Notes under the pieces: model-generated
Database searches by the model: none
Seen by the model: only the letters and a program-made list of their open reading frames with translations
Told to the model about the DNA's origin: nothing
Program-made: the position numbers and the translations under genes
DNA from: an uncultured Prevotella sp.
GTDB taxonomy: Bacteria > Bacteroidota > Bacteroidia > Bacteroidales > Bacteroidaceae
Direction: 5' to 3'
Assembly: GCA_946415245.1 (NCBI GenBank)
Contig: CAMKRS010000010.1
Span: forward strand, 1 to 58,486
Length of the DNA stretch: 58,486 nt
Part shown: piece by piece, positions 46,147-55,448 of the stretch
How positions within the stretch are numbered: the stretch's first letter is position 1
Layout of the letters: every line of letters starts with the position of its first letter

Positions 46147-48885
46147 CTTAACGATATAATCAAGGAGCGGATTCTCATCCTCGATGGAGCGATGGGAACG
46201 AAGATCCAGCAATATGGTCTCGGGGAAGCAGACTTCCGGGGAGACCGTTTTAAGGACATCCCCGGACAGTTGAAGGGCAATAATGATGTGCTCTCGCTGA
46301 CGCGTCCGGACGTCATTGCCGACATCCATCGGGCCTATCTCGCTGTGGGAGCTGATATCATTACCACCAACACGTTCAGCTCGCAGCGTATCTCTCAGGC
46401 CGACTATCATCTGGAGGAAGCTGCATACGATATGGCTCTTGCAGGAGCTAGAATCGCGAGACAGGCGGCGGATGAGTTATCTACCGTCGATAAACCGCGC
46501 TTTGTAGCGGGTTCTATCGGTCCTACGAACAAGACCTGCTCGATGTCGCCTGATGTGAGCGACCCTGCTGCCAGAGACCTCGACTACGATACGCTGTTGG
46601 CGGCGTATGAGGAACAGATGGATGGACTCATTGAGGGTGGGGTGGATACTCTGCTGATAGAGACGATCTTTGATTCGCTCAATGCCAAGGTGGCCATTGA
46701 TGCCGCGATGCGGGTGATGGAGCGTCGGAAGATAGAATTGCCCATCATGCTCTCTGTGACGGTGAGCGATCTGGCGGGTCGCACGCTGAGTGGTCAGACG
46801 CTCGAGGCTTTCCTCGCCAGCGTGAGCACGTATCCCATCTTCTCAATCGGACTGAACTGTTCGTTTGGTGCGACGCAGATGAAACCCTTCCTCAGACAAC
46901 TGGCCCGTGTGGCACCTTATTATATCTCGGCCTATCCGAATGCCGGACTTCCCAATTCGATGGGTCTCTACGACGAGACGGCCGAATCGATGGCACCCAA
47001 GATGGGTGAACTGGTGGACGAGGGACTGGTGAATATCATCGGTGGCTGTTGTGGTACTGATGAGACGTTTATTGCCCACTATGCTGATTTGGTGGTTGGC
47101 AAACAGCCCCATGTGCCAGCTCCGAAGCCCGATACGATGTGGCTCAGCGGTCTGGAACGCCTCGATTTAACGCCCGAGGTGCAGTTTGTGAATGTGGGTG
47201 AACGCTGTAATGTCGCAGGCTCACGTAAGTTCCTCAGACTGATTAAGGAAAGAAACTACGACGAGGCGCTCAGCATTGCCCGTAAACAAGTGGCTGATGG
47301 CGCTCTCGTGATAGATATCAATATGGACGATGGTCTGCTGGATGCGAAGGCGGAGATGGTGAACTTCCTGAACCGTATCGCTGCAGAGCCCGATATCGCC
47401 CGAGTACCTGTGATGATCGACTCTTCTGACTGGGAGGTGATCAAGGCAGGATTGAAGTGTGTGCAGGGAAAGAGTATCGTCAACTCCATCTCGTTGAAGG
47501 AGGGTGAGGCGAAGTTCCTGGAGCACGCCCGCGATGTGATGCGCTACGGAGCTGCGGTGGTGGTGATGTGTTTCGATGAACAGGGTCAGGCCACGAGTTA
47601 TGAGCGCAGGATAGAGATTGCCGAAAGAGCCTATCGACTGCTCGTCGACGAGGTGGGGATGAATCCGCTGGATATCATCTTTGACCCCAACGTGTTGGCT
47701 GTGGCGACGGGTATGGAGGAACACGACAGCTATGCCGCCGACTTCATCAGGGCCACTGGGTGGATCAAGGAACACCTGACTGGATCGCACGTGAGTGGAG
47801 GTGTGAGTAACCTGAGCTTTTCCTTTCGAGGCAACAACTATATTCGTGAGGCGATGCACGCCGTATTCCTTTATCACGCCATTCAGAAAGGAATGGATTT
47901 TGGAATCGTAAATCCCTCAACGAAAGTAATATACGCTGATATTCCTCAATCACAACTTGAAATCATCGAGGAAGTGATTCTGAATCGCAGGAGCGATGCT
48001 TCAGAGCGATTGATAGAGTTGGCTAATGAACTCTTGGAGGCTCAGAAGGATCAGAGTGATCCGAATACTCAGAGTAATCCGAGTCATCAGAATACTTCGA
48101 GAGAAGACTCACCTGTTGAGGATCGTCTAGCGCAGGCGTTGGTGAAGGGTGTCGGTGAGTATCTGGAGGAAGATTTGCGGGAAGCGTTGAAGAAATATCC
48201 TCATGCGGTGGATATCATCGAAGGACCACTGATGACGGGTATGAATACCGTAGGTCAGTTGTTTGGCGAAGGAAAGATGTTTCTGCCTCAGGTGGTGAAG
48301 ACCGCCCGTACGATGAAGCAGGCGGTGAGTATCTTACAGCCGTATATCGAGGCTGAGAAAGCCGAAGGTGGCAAGAGTGCGGGAAAAGTGCTGTTGGCAA
48401 CGGTGAAGGGTGATGTACACGATATCGGTAAGAACATCGTGGGTGTGGTGATGGCCTGCAACGGTTACGAGATCATCGATATGGGAGTGATGGTGCCCGC
48501 AGAGCAGATTGTGCGTAAAGCGCAGGAGGAAAAGGTAGATATCATCGGCCTGAGCGGCCTGATAACCCCCAGTCTGGAAGAGATGGTGAATGTGGCTCGT
48601 GAACTGCAACGGGCGCATCTGAATATCCCCATCATGATTGGTGGTGCTACTACCAGCGAACTGCATGTAGCCTTGAAGATAGCACCTGTGTATGAAGGAG
48701 CGGTCGTCTGGTTGAAGGATGCCTCGCAGAATGCCCTTGTCGCAGCTCGTCTCTTGAGTGAGGAACAGCAGGTGGAGCAGGAATTATCCGAGAAATACGA
48801 GCATCTGCGTGAGGAATACCAGCAGGAGCAGGATAACCTGTTGAGCATCGAAGAAGCCAGAAAGCAGAAGTTGAACCTGTTTTAA
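46135..48885 (+). CDS. metH: Cobalamin-dependent methionine synthase without reactivation domain
   Basis: 916 aa against about 1227 in E. coli. Transfers methyl from methyl-THF to homocysteine via cobalamin. Module 1, homocysteine binding (about 1-330): [14 protein letters not shown], with zinc ligands in LNCSFG and GGCCGTD. Module 2, pterin binding (about 340-600): [30 protein letters not shown]. Modules 3a/3b, cobalamin cap and Rossmann domain: [19 protein letters not shown] region and [11 protein letters not shown] (lower axial His). The AdoMet reactivation module is absent. Start GTG 46135 lies inside a TGAATAG array; no better in-frame start is nearby. The region before the cap is a short-repeat linker. 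Confidence 0.94.
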   Translation: MNSRLNDIIKERILILDGAMGTKIQQYGLGEADFRGDRFKDIPGQLKGNNDVLSLTRPDVIADIHRAYLAVGADIITTNTFSSQRISQADYHLEEAAYDMALAGARIARQAADELSTVDKPRFVAGSIGPTNKTCSMSPDVSDPAARDLDYDTLLAAYEEQMDGLIEGGVDTLLIETIFDSLNAKVAIDAAMRVMERRKIELPIMLSVTVSDLAGRTLSGQTLEAFLASVSTYPIFSIGLNCSFGATQMKPFLRQLARVAPYYISAYPNAGLPNSMGLYDETAESMAPKMGELVDEGLVNIIGGCCGTDETFIAHYADLVVGKQPHVPAPKPDTMWLSGLERLDLTPEVQFVNVGERCNVAGSRKFLRLIKERNYDEALSIARKQVADGALVIDINMDDGLLDAKAEMVNFLNRIAAEPDIARVPVMIDSSDWEVIKAGLKCVQGKSIVNSISLKEGEAKFLEHARDVMRYGAAVVVMCFDEQGQATSYERRIEIAERAYRLLVDEVGMNPLDIIFDPNVLAVATGMEEHDSYAADFIRATGWIKEHLTGSHVSGGVSNLSFSFRGNNYIREAMHAVFLYHAIQKGMDFGIVNPSTKVIYADIPQSQLEIIEEVILNRRSDASERLIELANELLEAQKDQSDPNTQSNPSHQNTSREDSPVEDRLAQALVKGVGEYLEEDLREALKKYPHAVDIIEGPLMTGMNTVGQLFGEGKMFLPQVVKTARTMKQAVSILQPYIEAEKAEGGKSAGKVLLATVKGDVHDIGKNIVGVVMACNGYEIIDMGVMVPAEQIVRKAQEEKVDIIGLSGLITPSLEEMVNVARELQRAHLNIPIMIGGATTSELHVALKIAPVYEGAVVWLKDASQNALVAARLLSEEQQVEQELSEKYEHLREEYQQEQDNLLSIEEARKQKLNLF
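48042..48107 (+). repeat. Degenerate repeat encoding the metH interdomain linker
   Basis: Repeated CAGAGTnATCCGA/CAGAATAC-like units in frame encode a Gln/Ser/Asn/Pro-rich linker ([14 protein letters not shown]) between the pterin and cobalamin modules. Confidence 0.6.
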
Positions 48886-49018
48886 AGGTAAAAAAGTAAA
48901 AAGGTAAGAAAGTAAAAAATAAAACGATAGATATGAATAAAAGACAATCATGGAGTGGTGTAATTGGGTTGGCAAAATGGATTTTACCTTTTTACCTTTT
49001 GACCCTTTTACCTTTCAC
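48883..49018. repeat. Facing AAAAGGTA arrays around the GHL10 start, right arm coding
   Basis: Left arm 48883-48919: AAAGGTA/AAAAAGTA units beginning at the metH stop. Right arm 48981-49018: the complementary TTTTTACC/TTTTGACC/CTTTTACC units, inside the next gene, encoding its signal-peptide core. About 60 bp with the ATG lie between, so transcripts could fold into a long hairpin with the start in the loop. Confidence 0.82.
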
Positions 49019-50453
49019 CTCTCTCGCCCAAAAGCGAGAGATGCGTGGTGCGTGGATTCAGTGTGTCAACGGACAGTTTCAGGGGATGGGCACCCAGAAG
49101 ATGCAGCAGACGCTGACCTATCAACTCGACGAGTTGCAGAAGGACGGTGCGAATGTGATCATCTTCCAGGTGCGTCCGGAGTGCGATGCCCTCTATGAGA
49201 GCAAACTCGAACCCTGGAGCCGTTTCCTGACCGGTCAGCAGGGTAAGGCCCCGCAGCCTTACTGGGATCCGTTGCAGTGGATGATCACCGAGTGTCACAA
49301 GCGCGGGATGGAGCTGCACGCGTGGATCAATCCCTATCGTGCTAAGACGAAGACCACCAAGCAACTGGCTTCCAATCATATCGCCGTGCGGAAGCCGATG
49401 AGCTGTTTCGCCTATGACGATATGTTTATCCTGAATCCCGGTTTGCCCGAGAACCGCGATTATATCTGCGAGGTGGCCAAGGATATCGTCACCCGTTATG
49501 ATGTCGACGGTATCCATATGGACGACTATTTCTATCCCTATCCCGTGCAGGGAGAGAATATCCCTGATGCCGAGCAGTACAGGCAGTATGGTAATGGTAT
49601 CAGGAATATCAACGACTGGCGCCGCTATAATGTGAATCTCTTTATCGAGCAGTTCTATAAGACGGTACACGAGGCGAAGCCATGGGTGAAAGTGGGTATC
49701 TCGCCCTTTGGTATCTATCGTAATAAGCGCAGTTCGGAGATCGGTAGTAATACCAATGGTCTGCAGAACTACGACGATCTCTATGCCGATATTCTTTTGT
49801 GGGTGAACAACGGCTGGCTCGACTACAATGTGCCGCAGATCTATTGGGAAATCGGCAACAAGGCTGCTGACTATGATACGTTGATTAAATGGTGGAACCA
49901 ACATGCATCCGGTCGTCCGCTAATTATCGGCGAGGATGTGGAGCGTACGGTGAAGAATAAGGATCCCCAGAATCCCAACAGTCACCAGTTGGCTGCGAAG
50001 ATGCGACTCCACCAGCAGTTGCCCGGTGTGAAGGGTACGGTGTTGTGGTATGCGAAGGCTGCCGTCGACAATGTGGGTAACTATGGTACCGCCCTCCGTC
50101 AAACCTATTGGCGCAATCCCGCTTTGCAGCCCGATATGTCGTTCATCGATGACAAGGTTCCGGGAAAGGTGCGTAAGGTGAAGCCTGTATGGACGGAAGA
50201 CGGATATATCCTTTTCTGGACAGAGCCGAAGGGTAAGGACTGGCGCGATACCGCTACGAAGTATGTGGTGTATCGTTTCGCCAAGGGTGAGAAAATCAAT
50301 ATTAACGATGCCTCGAAGATGATGGCTATCACCACGCAGCCCTTCTACAAACTGCCTTATCAGGACGGTCGTCAGAAATATACTTATGTGGTAACGGCGC
50401 TCAACCGTTTGCAGAATGAGAGTAAGATTGTGAAAAAGAAGGTGAAGTTATGA
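48933..50453 (+). CDS. Family 10-like glycosyl hydrolase (GHL10/DUF187), secreted
   Basis: 506 aa. GHL10 proteins hydrolyse glycans; E. coli DigH of this family acts on denuded peptidoglycan. Signal peptide about 1-32, hydrophobic core ILPFYLLTLLPFTSLA encoded by a short-repeat array. TIM-barrel motifs: MRGAWIQCVNGQFQG, ANVIIFQVRPECDALY, GMELHAWINPYRA, DGIHMDDYFYPYP (acidic pair), WVKVGISPFGIYR. A C-terminal fibronectin-like region (VRKVKPVWTEDGYILFWTEP) follows. Overlaps the next lipoprotein gene by 4 bp (ATGA). Substrate not fixed by sequence. Confidence 0.9.
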   Translation: MNKRQSWSGVIGLAKWILPFYLLTLLPFTSLAQKREMRGAWIQCVNGQFQGMGTQKMQQTLTYQLDELQKDGANVIIFQVRPECDALYESKLEPWSRFLTGQQGKAPQPYWDPLQWMITECHKRGMELHAWINPYRAKTKTTKQLASNHIAVRKPMSCFAYDDMFILNPGLPENRDYICEVAKDIVTRYDVDGIHMDDYFYPYPVQGENIPDAEQYRQYGNGIRNINDWRRYNVNLFIEQFYKTVHEAKPWVKVGISPFGIYRNKRSSEIGSNTNGLQNYDDLYADILLWVNNGWLDYNVPQIYWEIGNKAADYDTLIKWWNQHASGRPLIIGEDVERTVKNKDPQNPNSHQLAAKMRLHQQLPGVKGTVLWYAKAAVDNVGNYGTALRQTYWRNPALQPDMSFIDDKVPGKVRKVKPVWTEDGYILFWTEPKGKDWRDTATKYVVYRFAKGEKININDASKMMAITTQPFYKLPYQDGRQKYTYVVTALNRLQNESKIVKKKVKL

Positions 50454-51118
50454 AACAGTTAAGATTGTACGTTCTCCCGCTGTTGGGCATAATGATGTTT
50501 GTTGCCTGTGGCAATAAACGGCAGTCGCCTGGCGATATACAGGCAAAGCTTGATAGCATTGCACGTCTCGAAACCATCGAACAACTCGAGATGCAGGGTA
50601 TTCATATCGGTAAGGATATCAGTCCCATCCAACTCTTCTTCGACAGTCTGAATATCCAGCCGTTGCCTGTGCGCTATTCGGATGATTACGTGAAGTATCT
50701 GCCTAATTATACCTCGGTGCCTTATGAGCTGGTGAAGTTTATGAACTTCGAGGGACGTACTGATCCCAAGGCTATCGCGCTGCCTGAGAGTGCTGGTGCA
50801 AGACTGATGATTCTCGCTGCCGACGAGGGCGACGGACTCTATTCCCTCTGGCTCTATTCGCTTGATGATGACTTCATGCCCGTAGACAAACTCTGTCTGT
50901 ATGCCACCAGTAAGGAGGAGCAGAAGGAGAATGAACTGGCTGATCCTGAGGACAAGCTCATTCAGGACTTTGTGATTACGAGTGATTACGAAGTTCGGTT
51001 GACGGATTATTCGGGGAAATTCGAGGCAGAGGTACAAAGGGTGTACCACGTGGATATGTCTCGTAAGTTTTCAGAAGATCAGGAAATCGACTACGAGCAG
51101 AACAGTTCAGAAGAATAG
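50450..51118 (+). CDS. Lipoprotein of unknown function downstream of GHL10
   Basis: 222 aa. Lipobox MFVACGNK (Cys about 20). The mature domain has PVRYSDDYVKYLPNYTSVPY, LMILAADEGDGLYSLWLYSL and ADPEDKLIQDFVITSDYEVR, a mixed beta-rich pattern I do not recognise. Coupled to the GHL10 gene by an ATGA overlap. Acidic C-terminus. Convergent with the next gene, 3 bp between stops. Confidence 0.82.
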   Translation: MKQLRLYVLPLLGIMMFVACGNKRQSPGDIQAKLDSIARLETIEQLEMQGIHIGKDISPIQLFFDSLNIQPLPVRYSDDYVKYLPNYTSVPYELVKFMNFEGRTDPKAIALPESAGARLMILAADEGDGLYSLWLYSLDDDFMPVDKLCLYATSKEEQKENELADPEDKLIQDFVITSDYEVRLTDYSGKFEAEVQRVYHVDMSRKFSEDQEIDYEQNSSEE

Positions 51119-51121
51119 GGC

Positions 51122-51565
51122 TTAGGCGTCTTTCAGCAGATTGTCGAGGAAGTCGTCGAGGTCTTTGTCCAGATCCTGCATCATATCGCTGTCGATGATC
51201 ACCAGGTCATCGTCAACGATGTAGAGTTCTTCCAACGGCTCCTTCTCATCATTCTCCAACACAAAGGTGAAGGGTTTCATGATACCCATGTTCTCCACCA
51301 ATGCTTTCTGATGCTCGATGCATTTGCGGATGATGGACCGGATGGCTGTGTAGAAGTCATCGTCAGTGTTGTCGATCCACTGTTCTACAAGTCCGCGTGT
51401 GATCTCCTCGTCATTATCGTCGAAGGTGATCAACTCACCCGAATCCTGATAGACTCTCACGTGGATATCGGTCATGATCGAGGTGTCGGGATCAGCGGGA
51501 AATTTATCCGCTGTTTTGCGGATCGTACGCTCGATTTGTTGTAATGTCTGTTCTGTCGCTTTCAT
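51122..51565 (-). CDS. Conserved acidic cytosolic protein, function unknown
   Basis: 147 aa, very acidic (DDDLVIIDSDMMQDLDKDLD), no signal or membrane segment. N-terminal helix TEQTLQQIERTIRKTADKF, then strands TDIHVRVYQDSGELITFDD and MKPFTFVLENDEKEPLEELY. Similar proteins in Bacteroidetes are annotated hypothetical. A -7 box lies at 51586-51594. Confidence 0.78.
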   Translation of the reverse strand: MKATEQTLQQIERTIRKTADKFPADPDTSIMTDIHVRVYQDSGELITFDDNDEEITRGLVEQWIDNTDDDFYTAIRSIIRKCIEHQKALVENMGIMKPFTFVLENDEKEPLEELYIVDDDLVIIDSDMMQDLDKDLDDFLDNLLKDA

Positions 51566-51585
51566 CTTATTTCTGCTTTCTCACC

Positions 51586-51594
51586 GCAAAAGTA
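51586..51594 (-). promoter_or_regulatory. -7 element of the acidic protein gene
   Basis: The minus strand reads TACTTTTGC, 21 bp before the start at 51565. Confidence 0.6.
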
Positions 51595-51656
51595 ATAAAA
51601 AAGTTTGAAATCGCAAACGATTACGGCCTTTTTTCGGAAAAAAACTTTGTTTTCGC

Positions 51657-51707
51657 TTGTTTGTTTGACAAATATGTAGTACCTTTGCCGAATGTAAAGT
51701 CTACATT
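51657..51707 (+). promoter_or_regulatory. Promoter and 5'-leader palindrome of rseC-rnf
   Basis: TTG at 51657-51659, 20 bp, TACCTTTG at 51680-51687. Immediately downstream, AATGTA-AAGTC-TACATT (51691-51707) is a perfect palindrome at or just after the expected transcript start, 9 bp before ATG 51716, well placed for an operator or leader hairpin. Confidence 0.65.
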
Positions 51708-51715
51708 GCAAATCC

Positions 51716-52138
51716 ATGAGTCAGAAGATTTCACATTCAGGTGTCGTAGAGCGTATAGAGGGTGACTGCATCAAGGTGCGCATCGTCCAGACTTCAGCAT
51801 GTGCGGCCTGCAAGGTGGCTTCGCACTGTAATGCGGCTGAATCGAAAGTGAAAATCGTTGATGTGTTTGGTTGTGATACCACCAATTACTCGACGGGTCA
51901 GGAGGTGACGGTGTGGGCTTCGAGAGATGTGGCGAATAGGGCGCTGTTGCTGGGCTTCGGTGTGCCTTTCCTGTTGTTGGTCTGCGTATTGCTGATTGCA
52001 TTGCGACTGACGGCTAATGAGGGCCTTGCTGCGCTTTGCGCTTTAGGCTCGCTGGTGCCTTACTACTTTGTGTTGTGGCTGCTTCGCGACCGTATCCAGC
52101 GCGGTATTTCGTTTCAGATTGAAGAAAAGAATACATAA
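51716..52138 (+). CDS. rseC: RseC/SoxR-reducing-system family membrane protein
   Basis: 140 aa. N-terminal cytosolic cysteine cluster ACAACKVASHCNA, a small beta domain (STGQEVTVWASRD), then two membrane helices (ALLLGFGVPFLLLVCVLLIAL, GLAALCALGSLVPYYFVLWLL). RseC proteins accompany Rnf/Rsx complexes. First gene of rseC-rnfBCDGEA, 20 bp before rnfB. Redox role inferred from family. Confidence 0.93.
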   Translation: MSQKISHSGVVERIEGDCIKVRIVQTSACAACKVASHCNAAESKVKIVDVFGCDTTNYSTGQEVTVWASRDVANRALLLGFGVPFLLLVCVLLIALRLTANEGLAALCALGSLVPYYFVLWLLRDRIQRGISFQIEEKNT

Positions 52139-52158
52139 CTAAATAATAAGAAGCATTT

Positions 52159-53040
52159 ATGAATTTCATCTTGATTGCAGTGATTGTCTTGGGAGTTATC
52201 GGTCTGATAGCAGCCGTTGTGCTGTTTGCCGCTTCCAAGAAGTTTGCTGTCTATGAGGATCCCCGTATTGCTCAGGTGGGCGAATTGCTGCCTGGCGCCA
52301 ATTGCGGTGGATGTGGATTCCCAGGATGCAGCGGAATGGCAGATGCCCTCGTGAAAGGGGCTGATGCCGGCAGTATCGACGGACTTATGTGTCCTGTCGG
52401 TGGCGCTGAGACGATGGGAAAGGTGGCCGATCTGTTGGGGATGGCGATTGCCAATTCCGAACCGATGGTGGCCGTTGTGAGATGTAATGGTACTTGTGAG
52501 CATCGTGCAAAGATTGCCGAGTATTCAGGTCTGCGCAGTTGTGCTGCTATGCATGCCTGTGGTGCTGGTGAAACTGCCTGCGGCTTTGGTTGTCTGGGTT
52601 GTGGCGACTGCGAGGCAGCCTGTCAGTTTGATGCCATCAAGGTGAATCCTGAGACGGGTATCCCTGAGGTCGACGAGGAGAAGTGTACTTCCTGTGGTGC
52701 CTGTGTGAAGGCTTGTCCGCGTGGCATCATCGAACTCCGCAAGAAGGGTCCGAAGGGTAGGAGAGTATTTGTCAGCTGTGTCAACAAAGACAAGGGTCCG
52801 GCAGCAATGAAGGCTTGTGCTGTGAGTTGTATCGGTTGTGGTAAGTGTGAGAAGGAATGTGCCTTCGGTGCCATCACTGTTGAGAACAACCTGGCATACA
52901 TTGACTTCGAAAAGTGCCGTCTGTGTCGTAAGTGTGAGAAGGTGTGTCCGAAGCATGCTATCGTCGCTGTGAATTTCCCGGCACCCAAGCCAAAGCCCGA
53001 GAATCCGGAAGCTAGCGAAAGAAAGGAGGAAACCGTATGA
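52159..53040 (+). CDS. rnfB: Rnf electron transport complex subunit B
   Basis: 293 aa. Accepts electrons from ferredoxin. N-terminal membrane helix (LIAVIVLGVIGLIAAVVLFA), a Fes-type cluster motif GANCGGCGFPGCSGMADAL, then four ferredoxin-like CxxCxxC motifs: CLGCGDCEAAC, CTSCGACVKAC, CIGCGKCEKEC and CRLCRKCEKVC. More clusters than the proteobacterial subunit, as in other anaerobe RnfBs. Its ATGA overlaps rnfC by 4 bp. Confidence 0.96.
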   Translation: MNFILIAVIVLGVIGLIAAVVLFAASKKFAVYEDPRIAQVGELLPGANCGGCGFPGCSGMADALVKGADAGSIDGLMCPVGGAETMGKVADLLGMAIANSEPMVAVVRCNGTCEHRAKIAEYSGLRSCAAMHACGAGETACGFGCLGCGDCEAACQFDAIKVNPETGIPEVDEEKCTSCGACVKACPRGIIELRKKGPKGRRVFVSCVNKDKGPAAMKACAVSCIGCGKCEKECAFGAITVENNLAYIDFEKCRLCRKCEKVCPKHAIVAVNFPAPKPKPENPEASERKEETV

Positions 53041-54404
53041 ATATCAAGACATTTAGTATAGGTGGTATCCACCCAAAGGAGAATAAACTTACTCACGAGG
53101 CCGTCACGCAGGTAGTAGCTTTGCCTAAGCAGGCTATCTTCCCGCTGAGCCAGCATATCGGAGCACCCGCCAAACCCGTTGTCCAGAAAGGTGATAAGGT
53201 GAAGGTGGGTACGATGATTGCCGAGGCAGGCGGATTTGTTTCTGCTCCTATCTTCTCATCCGTCAGCGGAACAGTCTTCAAGATCGACACCGCTATCGAT
53301 GCCACAGGTTATCGTAAGCCCGTGATCATCATTAATGTCGAGGGTGATGAGTGGGAGGAGAGCATCGACCGTTCTGATAAGTTGGAGACCATAGAGGCAC
53401 ATCCCGAACTCACGCCCGAGGAGATTGTCACGCGTATCAAGGACGCAGGTGTTGTGGGTATGGGTGGTGCCTGTTTCCCGACATTCATCAAACTCACGCC
53501 TCCGCCAACGGCCAAAGCTGAGTGTGTGATTATCAATGCCGTAGAGTGCGAGCCTTATATCACAGCCGACTTCCGTCTGATGATGGAGCATGCAGATGAG
53601 ATCCTGGTGGGTCTGGAACTGCTGATGATGGGTGCAAAAGTGACTACGGGTTATATCGGTATCGAGACCAACAAGATGCCCGCCATCGAACTGCTCACGC
53701 AGAAGTGCGCAGAGAAGTTTGGCGGTTCGAAGTATAGTGTTGAGGTGGTTCCCTTGAAGCAGCGTTATCCGCAGGGTGGTGAGAAACAACTCGTCGATGC
53801 AGTGATTCATCGTCAGGTGCCAGCTCCTCCTGCTATTCCTGTGAACGTAGGTGCTATTGTGCAGAATGTGGGTACGGCCTTCGCCGTCTATCAGGCTGTG
53901 ATGAAGCATAAGCCTCTCTTCGAGCGCTATACTACCGTAACGGGTAAGAAACTCCAGAATCCCGGTAATTTCCTCGTTCGTATGGGAACCCCGATGCAGC
54001 AGCTCATCGATGCCTGTGGCGGTATGCCTGAGGGCGATAACAAACTGCTGGCAGGTGGTCCGATGATGGGTAAGGCGCTCACCTCTACCGAAGTGCCTAT
54101 CTGCAAGGGCACCAACTCTGTGACAATCATTTCTGATGATGAAGCCCGTCGTAAGGAGGCGCAGCCTTGTATCCGCTGTGCGAAGTGTGTGGGCGTTTGC
54201 CCGATGGGATTGGAGCCTTATCTGCTGGCTAAACTCTCGGAGGTGAAGAATTGGGAGCGCGCTGAGAACGAAGATATCGTCAGCTGTATTGAGTGCGGTT
54301 CATGTCAGTACACATGTCCTGCTCATCGTCCGCTGCTCGATAACATCCGTGAGGGAAAGTCAACCGTTATGGGAATCATCCGCAGTCGTGCGGCTAAAAA
54401 GTAA
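53037..54404 (+). CDS. rnfC: Rnf electron transport complex subunit C
   Basis: 455 aa. NADH-side subunit. N-terminal barrel (IFPLSQHIGAPAKPVVQKGD), a flavin/NADH domain like NuoF (GVVGMGGACFPTFIKLTPP, VIINAVECEPYITADFRL), an SLBB region, and two 4Fe-4S motifs CIRCAKCVGVCPMG and CIECGSCQYTCPAH. No long Ala-rich tail as in E. coli RsxC. Stop TAA enters an AAAAGGTA array before rnfD. Confidence 0.96.
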   Translation: MNIKTFSIGGIHPKENKLTHEAVTQVVALPKQAIFPLSQHIGAPAKPVVQKGDKVKVGTMIAEAGGFVSAPIFSSVSGTVFKIDTAIDATGYRKPVIIINVEGDEWEESIDRSDKLETIEAHPELTPEEIVTRIKDAGVVGMGGACFPTFIKLTPPPTAKAECVIINAVECEPYITADFRLMMEHADEILVGLELLMMGAKVTTGYIGIETNKMPAIELLTQKCAEKFGGSKYSVEVVPLKQRYPQGGEKQLVDAVIHRQVPAPPAIPVNVGAIVQNVGTAFAVYQAVMKHKPLFERYTTVTGKKLQNPGNFLVRMGTPMQQLIDACGGMPEGDNKLLAGGPMMGKALTSTEVPICKGTNSVTIISDDEARRKEAQPCIRCAKCVGVCPMGLEPYLLAKLSEVKNWERAENEDIVSCIECGSCQYTCPAHRPLLDNIREGKSTVMGIIRSRAAKK

Positions 54405-54433
54405 ATAGGTAAAAAAGTAAAAAGGTAAAAATA
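54402..54433. repeat. AAAAGGTA/AAAAAGTA array between rnfC and rnfD
   Basis: Begins at the rnfC stop (AAGTAA) and ends just before ATG 54436. Same unit as at 24251 and 48883. Confidence 0.8.
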
Positions 54434-54435
54434 CA

Positions 54436-55434
54436 ATGGGAAAATTAATTGTATCACTTTCACCACACGCCCACAGTTCCGACAGCATAGAGCGTAATAT
54501 GTACGGTGTGATCATCGCCCTGATGCCCGCATTGTGTGTGTCGTTCTATTTCTTCGGTCTGGGTTCCGTCGTTGTAACGACAACGAGTGTGGTTGCCTGC
54601 GTCTTCTTTGAGTGGGCTATCAGCAAGTATATCCTCAAGCAGAAGCAGAATTCCGTGCTCGACGGCTCAGCTGTGATCACTGGACTTCTGCTCGCTTTCA
54701 ACCTCCCGTCGAACCTCCCCATATGGATCATCCTCATCGGTGCACTCTTCGCTATCGGTGTGGCCAAGATGACCTTCGGAGGTCTCGGCAACAATATCTT
54801 CAACCCGGCACTTGTGGGTCGTGCTGCTTTGTTGGTTGCTTTTCCCGCACAGATGACCACCTGGCCGAAAATAGGTCAGTGGGACAAATATCTTGATGCA
54901 GAGACAGGCGCTACACCGCTGACCATCATGAGTGAAGCCATCAAGACTGGCGATCCTTCTATGCTCGAACAGTTTCCCTCATCATTGGACCTCTTCCTCG
55001 GTACTCATCCCGGTGGAGCAGGTGCGATGGGTGAAATCTGTGCTTTGGCGCTTCTCCTCGGTCTTGCCTTTATGTTGTGGAACAGAATCATCACCTGGCA
55101 CATCCCTGTCTCGATCATCGGTACAGCGTTTGTGTTCTCAGGTCTGCTCTATATGGCTGATCCTATCTATGCCGATCCCGTTTCGGTGATTCTCTCCGGA
55201 GGTATGATGATGGGTGCAATCTTCATGGCAACGGATTATGTCACTTCTCCGATGACGCCGAAGGGACAGATTATCTATGGTGTCGCCATCGGTCTGTTGA
55301 CTGTCATCATCCGTAACTGGGGTGCTTATCCTGAGGGTATGTCGTTCGCCATTCTGATCATGAATGCGTTCACACCACTCATCAATAATTATGTGAAACC
55401 CAAGCGCTTCGGTGAAGTGCCTGCTCAGAAGTAA
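54436..55434 (+). CDS. rnfD: Rnf electron transport complex subunit D
   Basis: 332 aa, about ten membrane helices (YGVIIALMPALCVSFYFFGL, VTGLLLAFNLPSNLPIW-like region). The covalent flavin threonine lies in AETGATPLTIMSEA. HSSDSIERNMYGVI start and GGLGNNIFNPALVGRA are family signatures. Overlap-free, 14 bp before rnfG. Confidence 0.95.
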   Translation: MGKLIVSLSPHAHSSDSIERNMYGVIIALMPALCVSFYFFGLGSVVVTTTSVVACVFFEWAISKYILKQKQNSVLDGSAVITGLLLAFNLPSNLPIWIILIGALFAIGVAKMTFGGLGNNIFNPALVGRAALLVAFPAQMTTWPKIGQWDKYLDAETGATPLTIMSEAIKTGDPSMLEQFPSSLDLFLGTHPGGAGAMGEICALALLLGLAFMLWNRIITWHIPVSIIGTAFVFSGLLYMADPIYADPVSVILSGGMMMGAIFMATDYVTSPMTPKGQIIYGVAIGLLTVIIRNWGAYPEGMSFAILIMNAFTPLINNYVKPKRFGEVPAQK

Positions 55435-55448
55435 GGAGGACCTGACGT

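Noticed and set aside
48933..50453. metH region examined for a cobalamin or SAM riboswitch
   Set aside because: Only 17 bp separate smpB from the metH start and they are repeat array; no B12-box-like sequence was seen.
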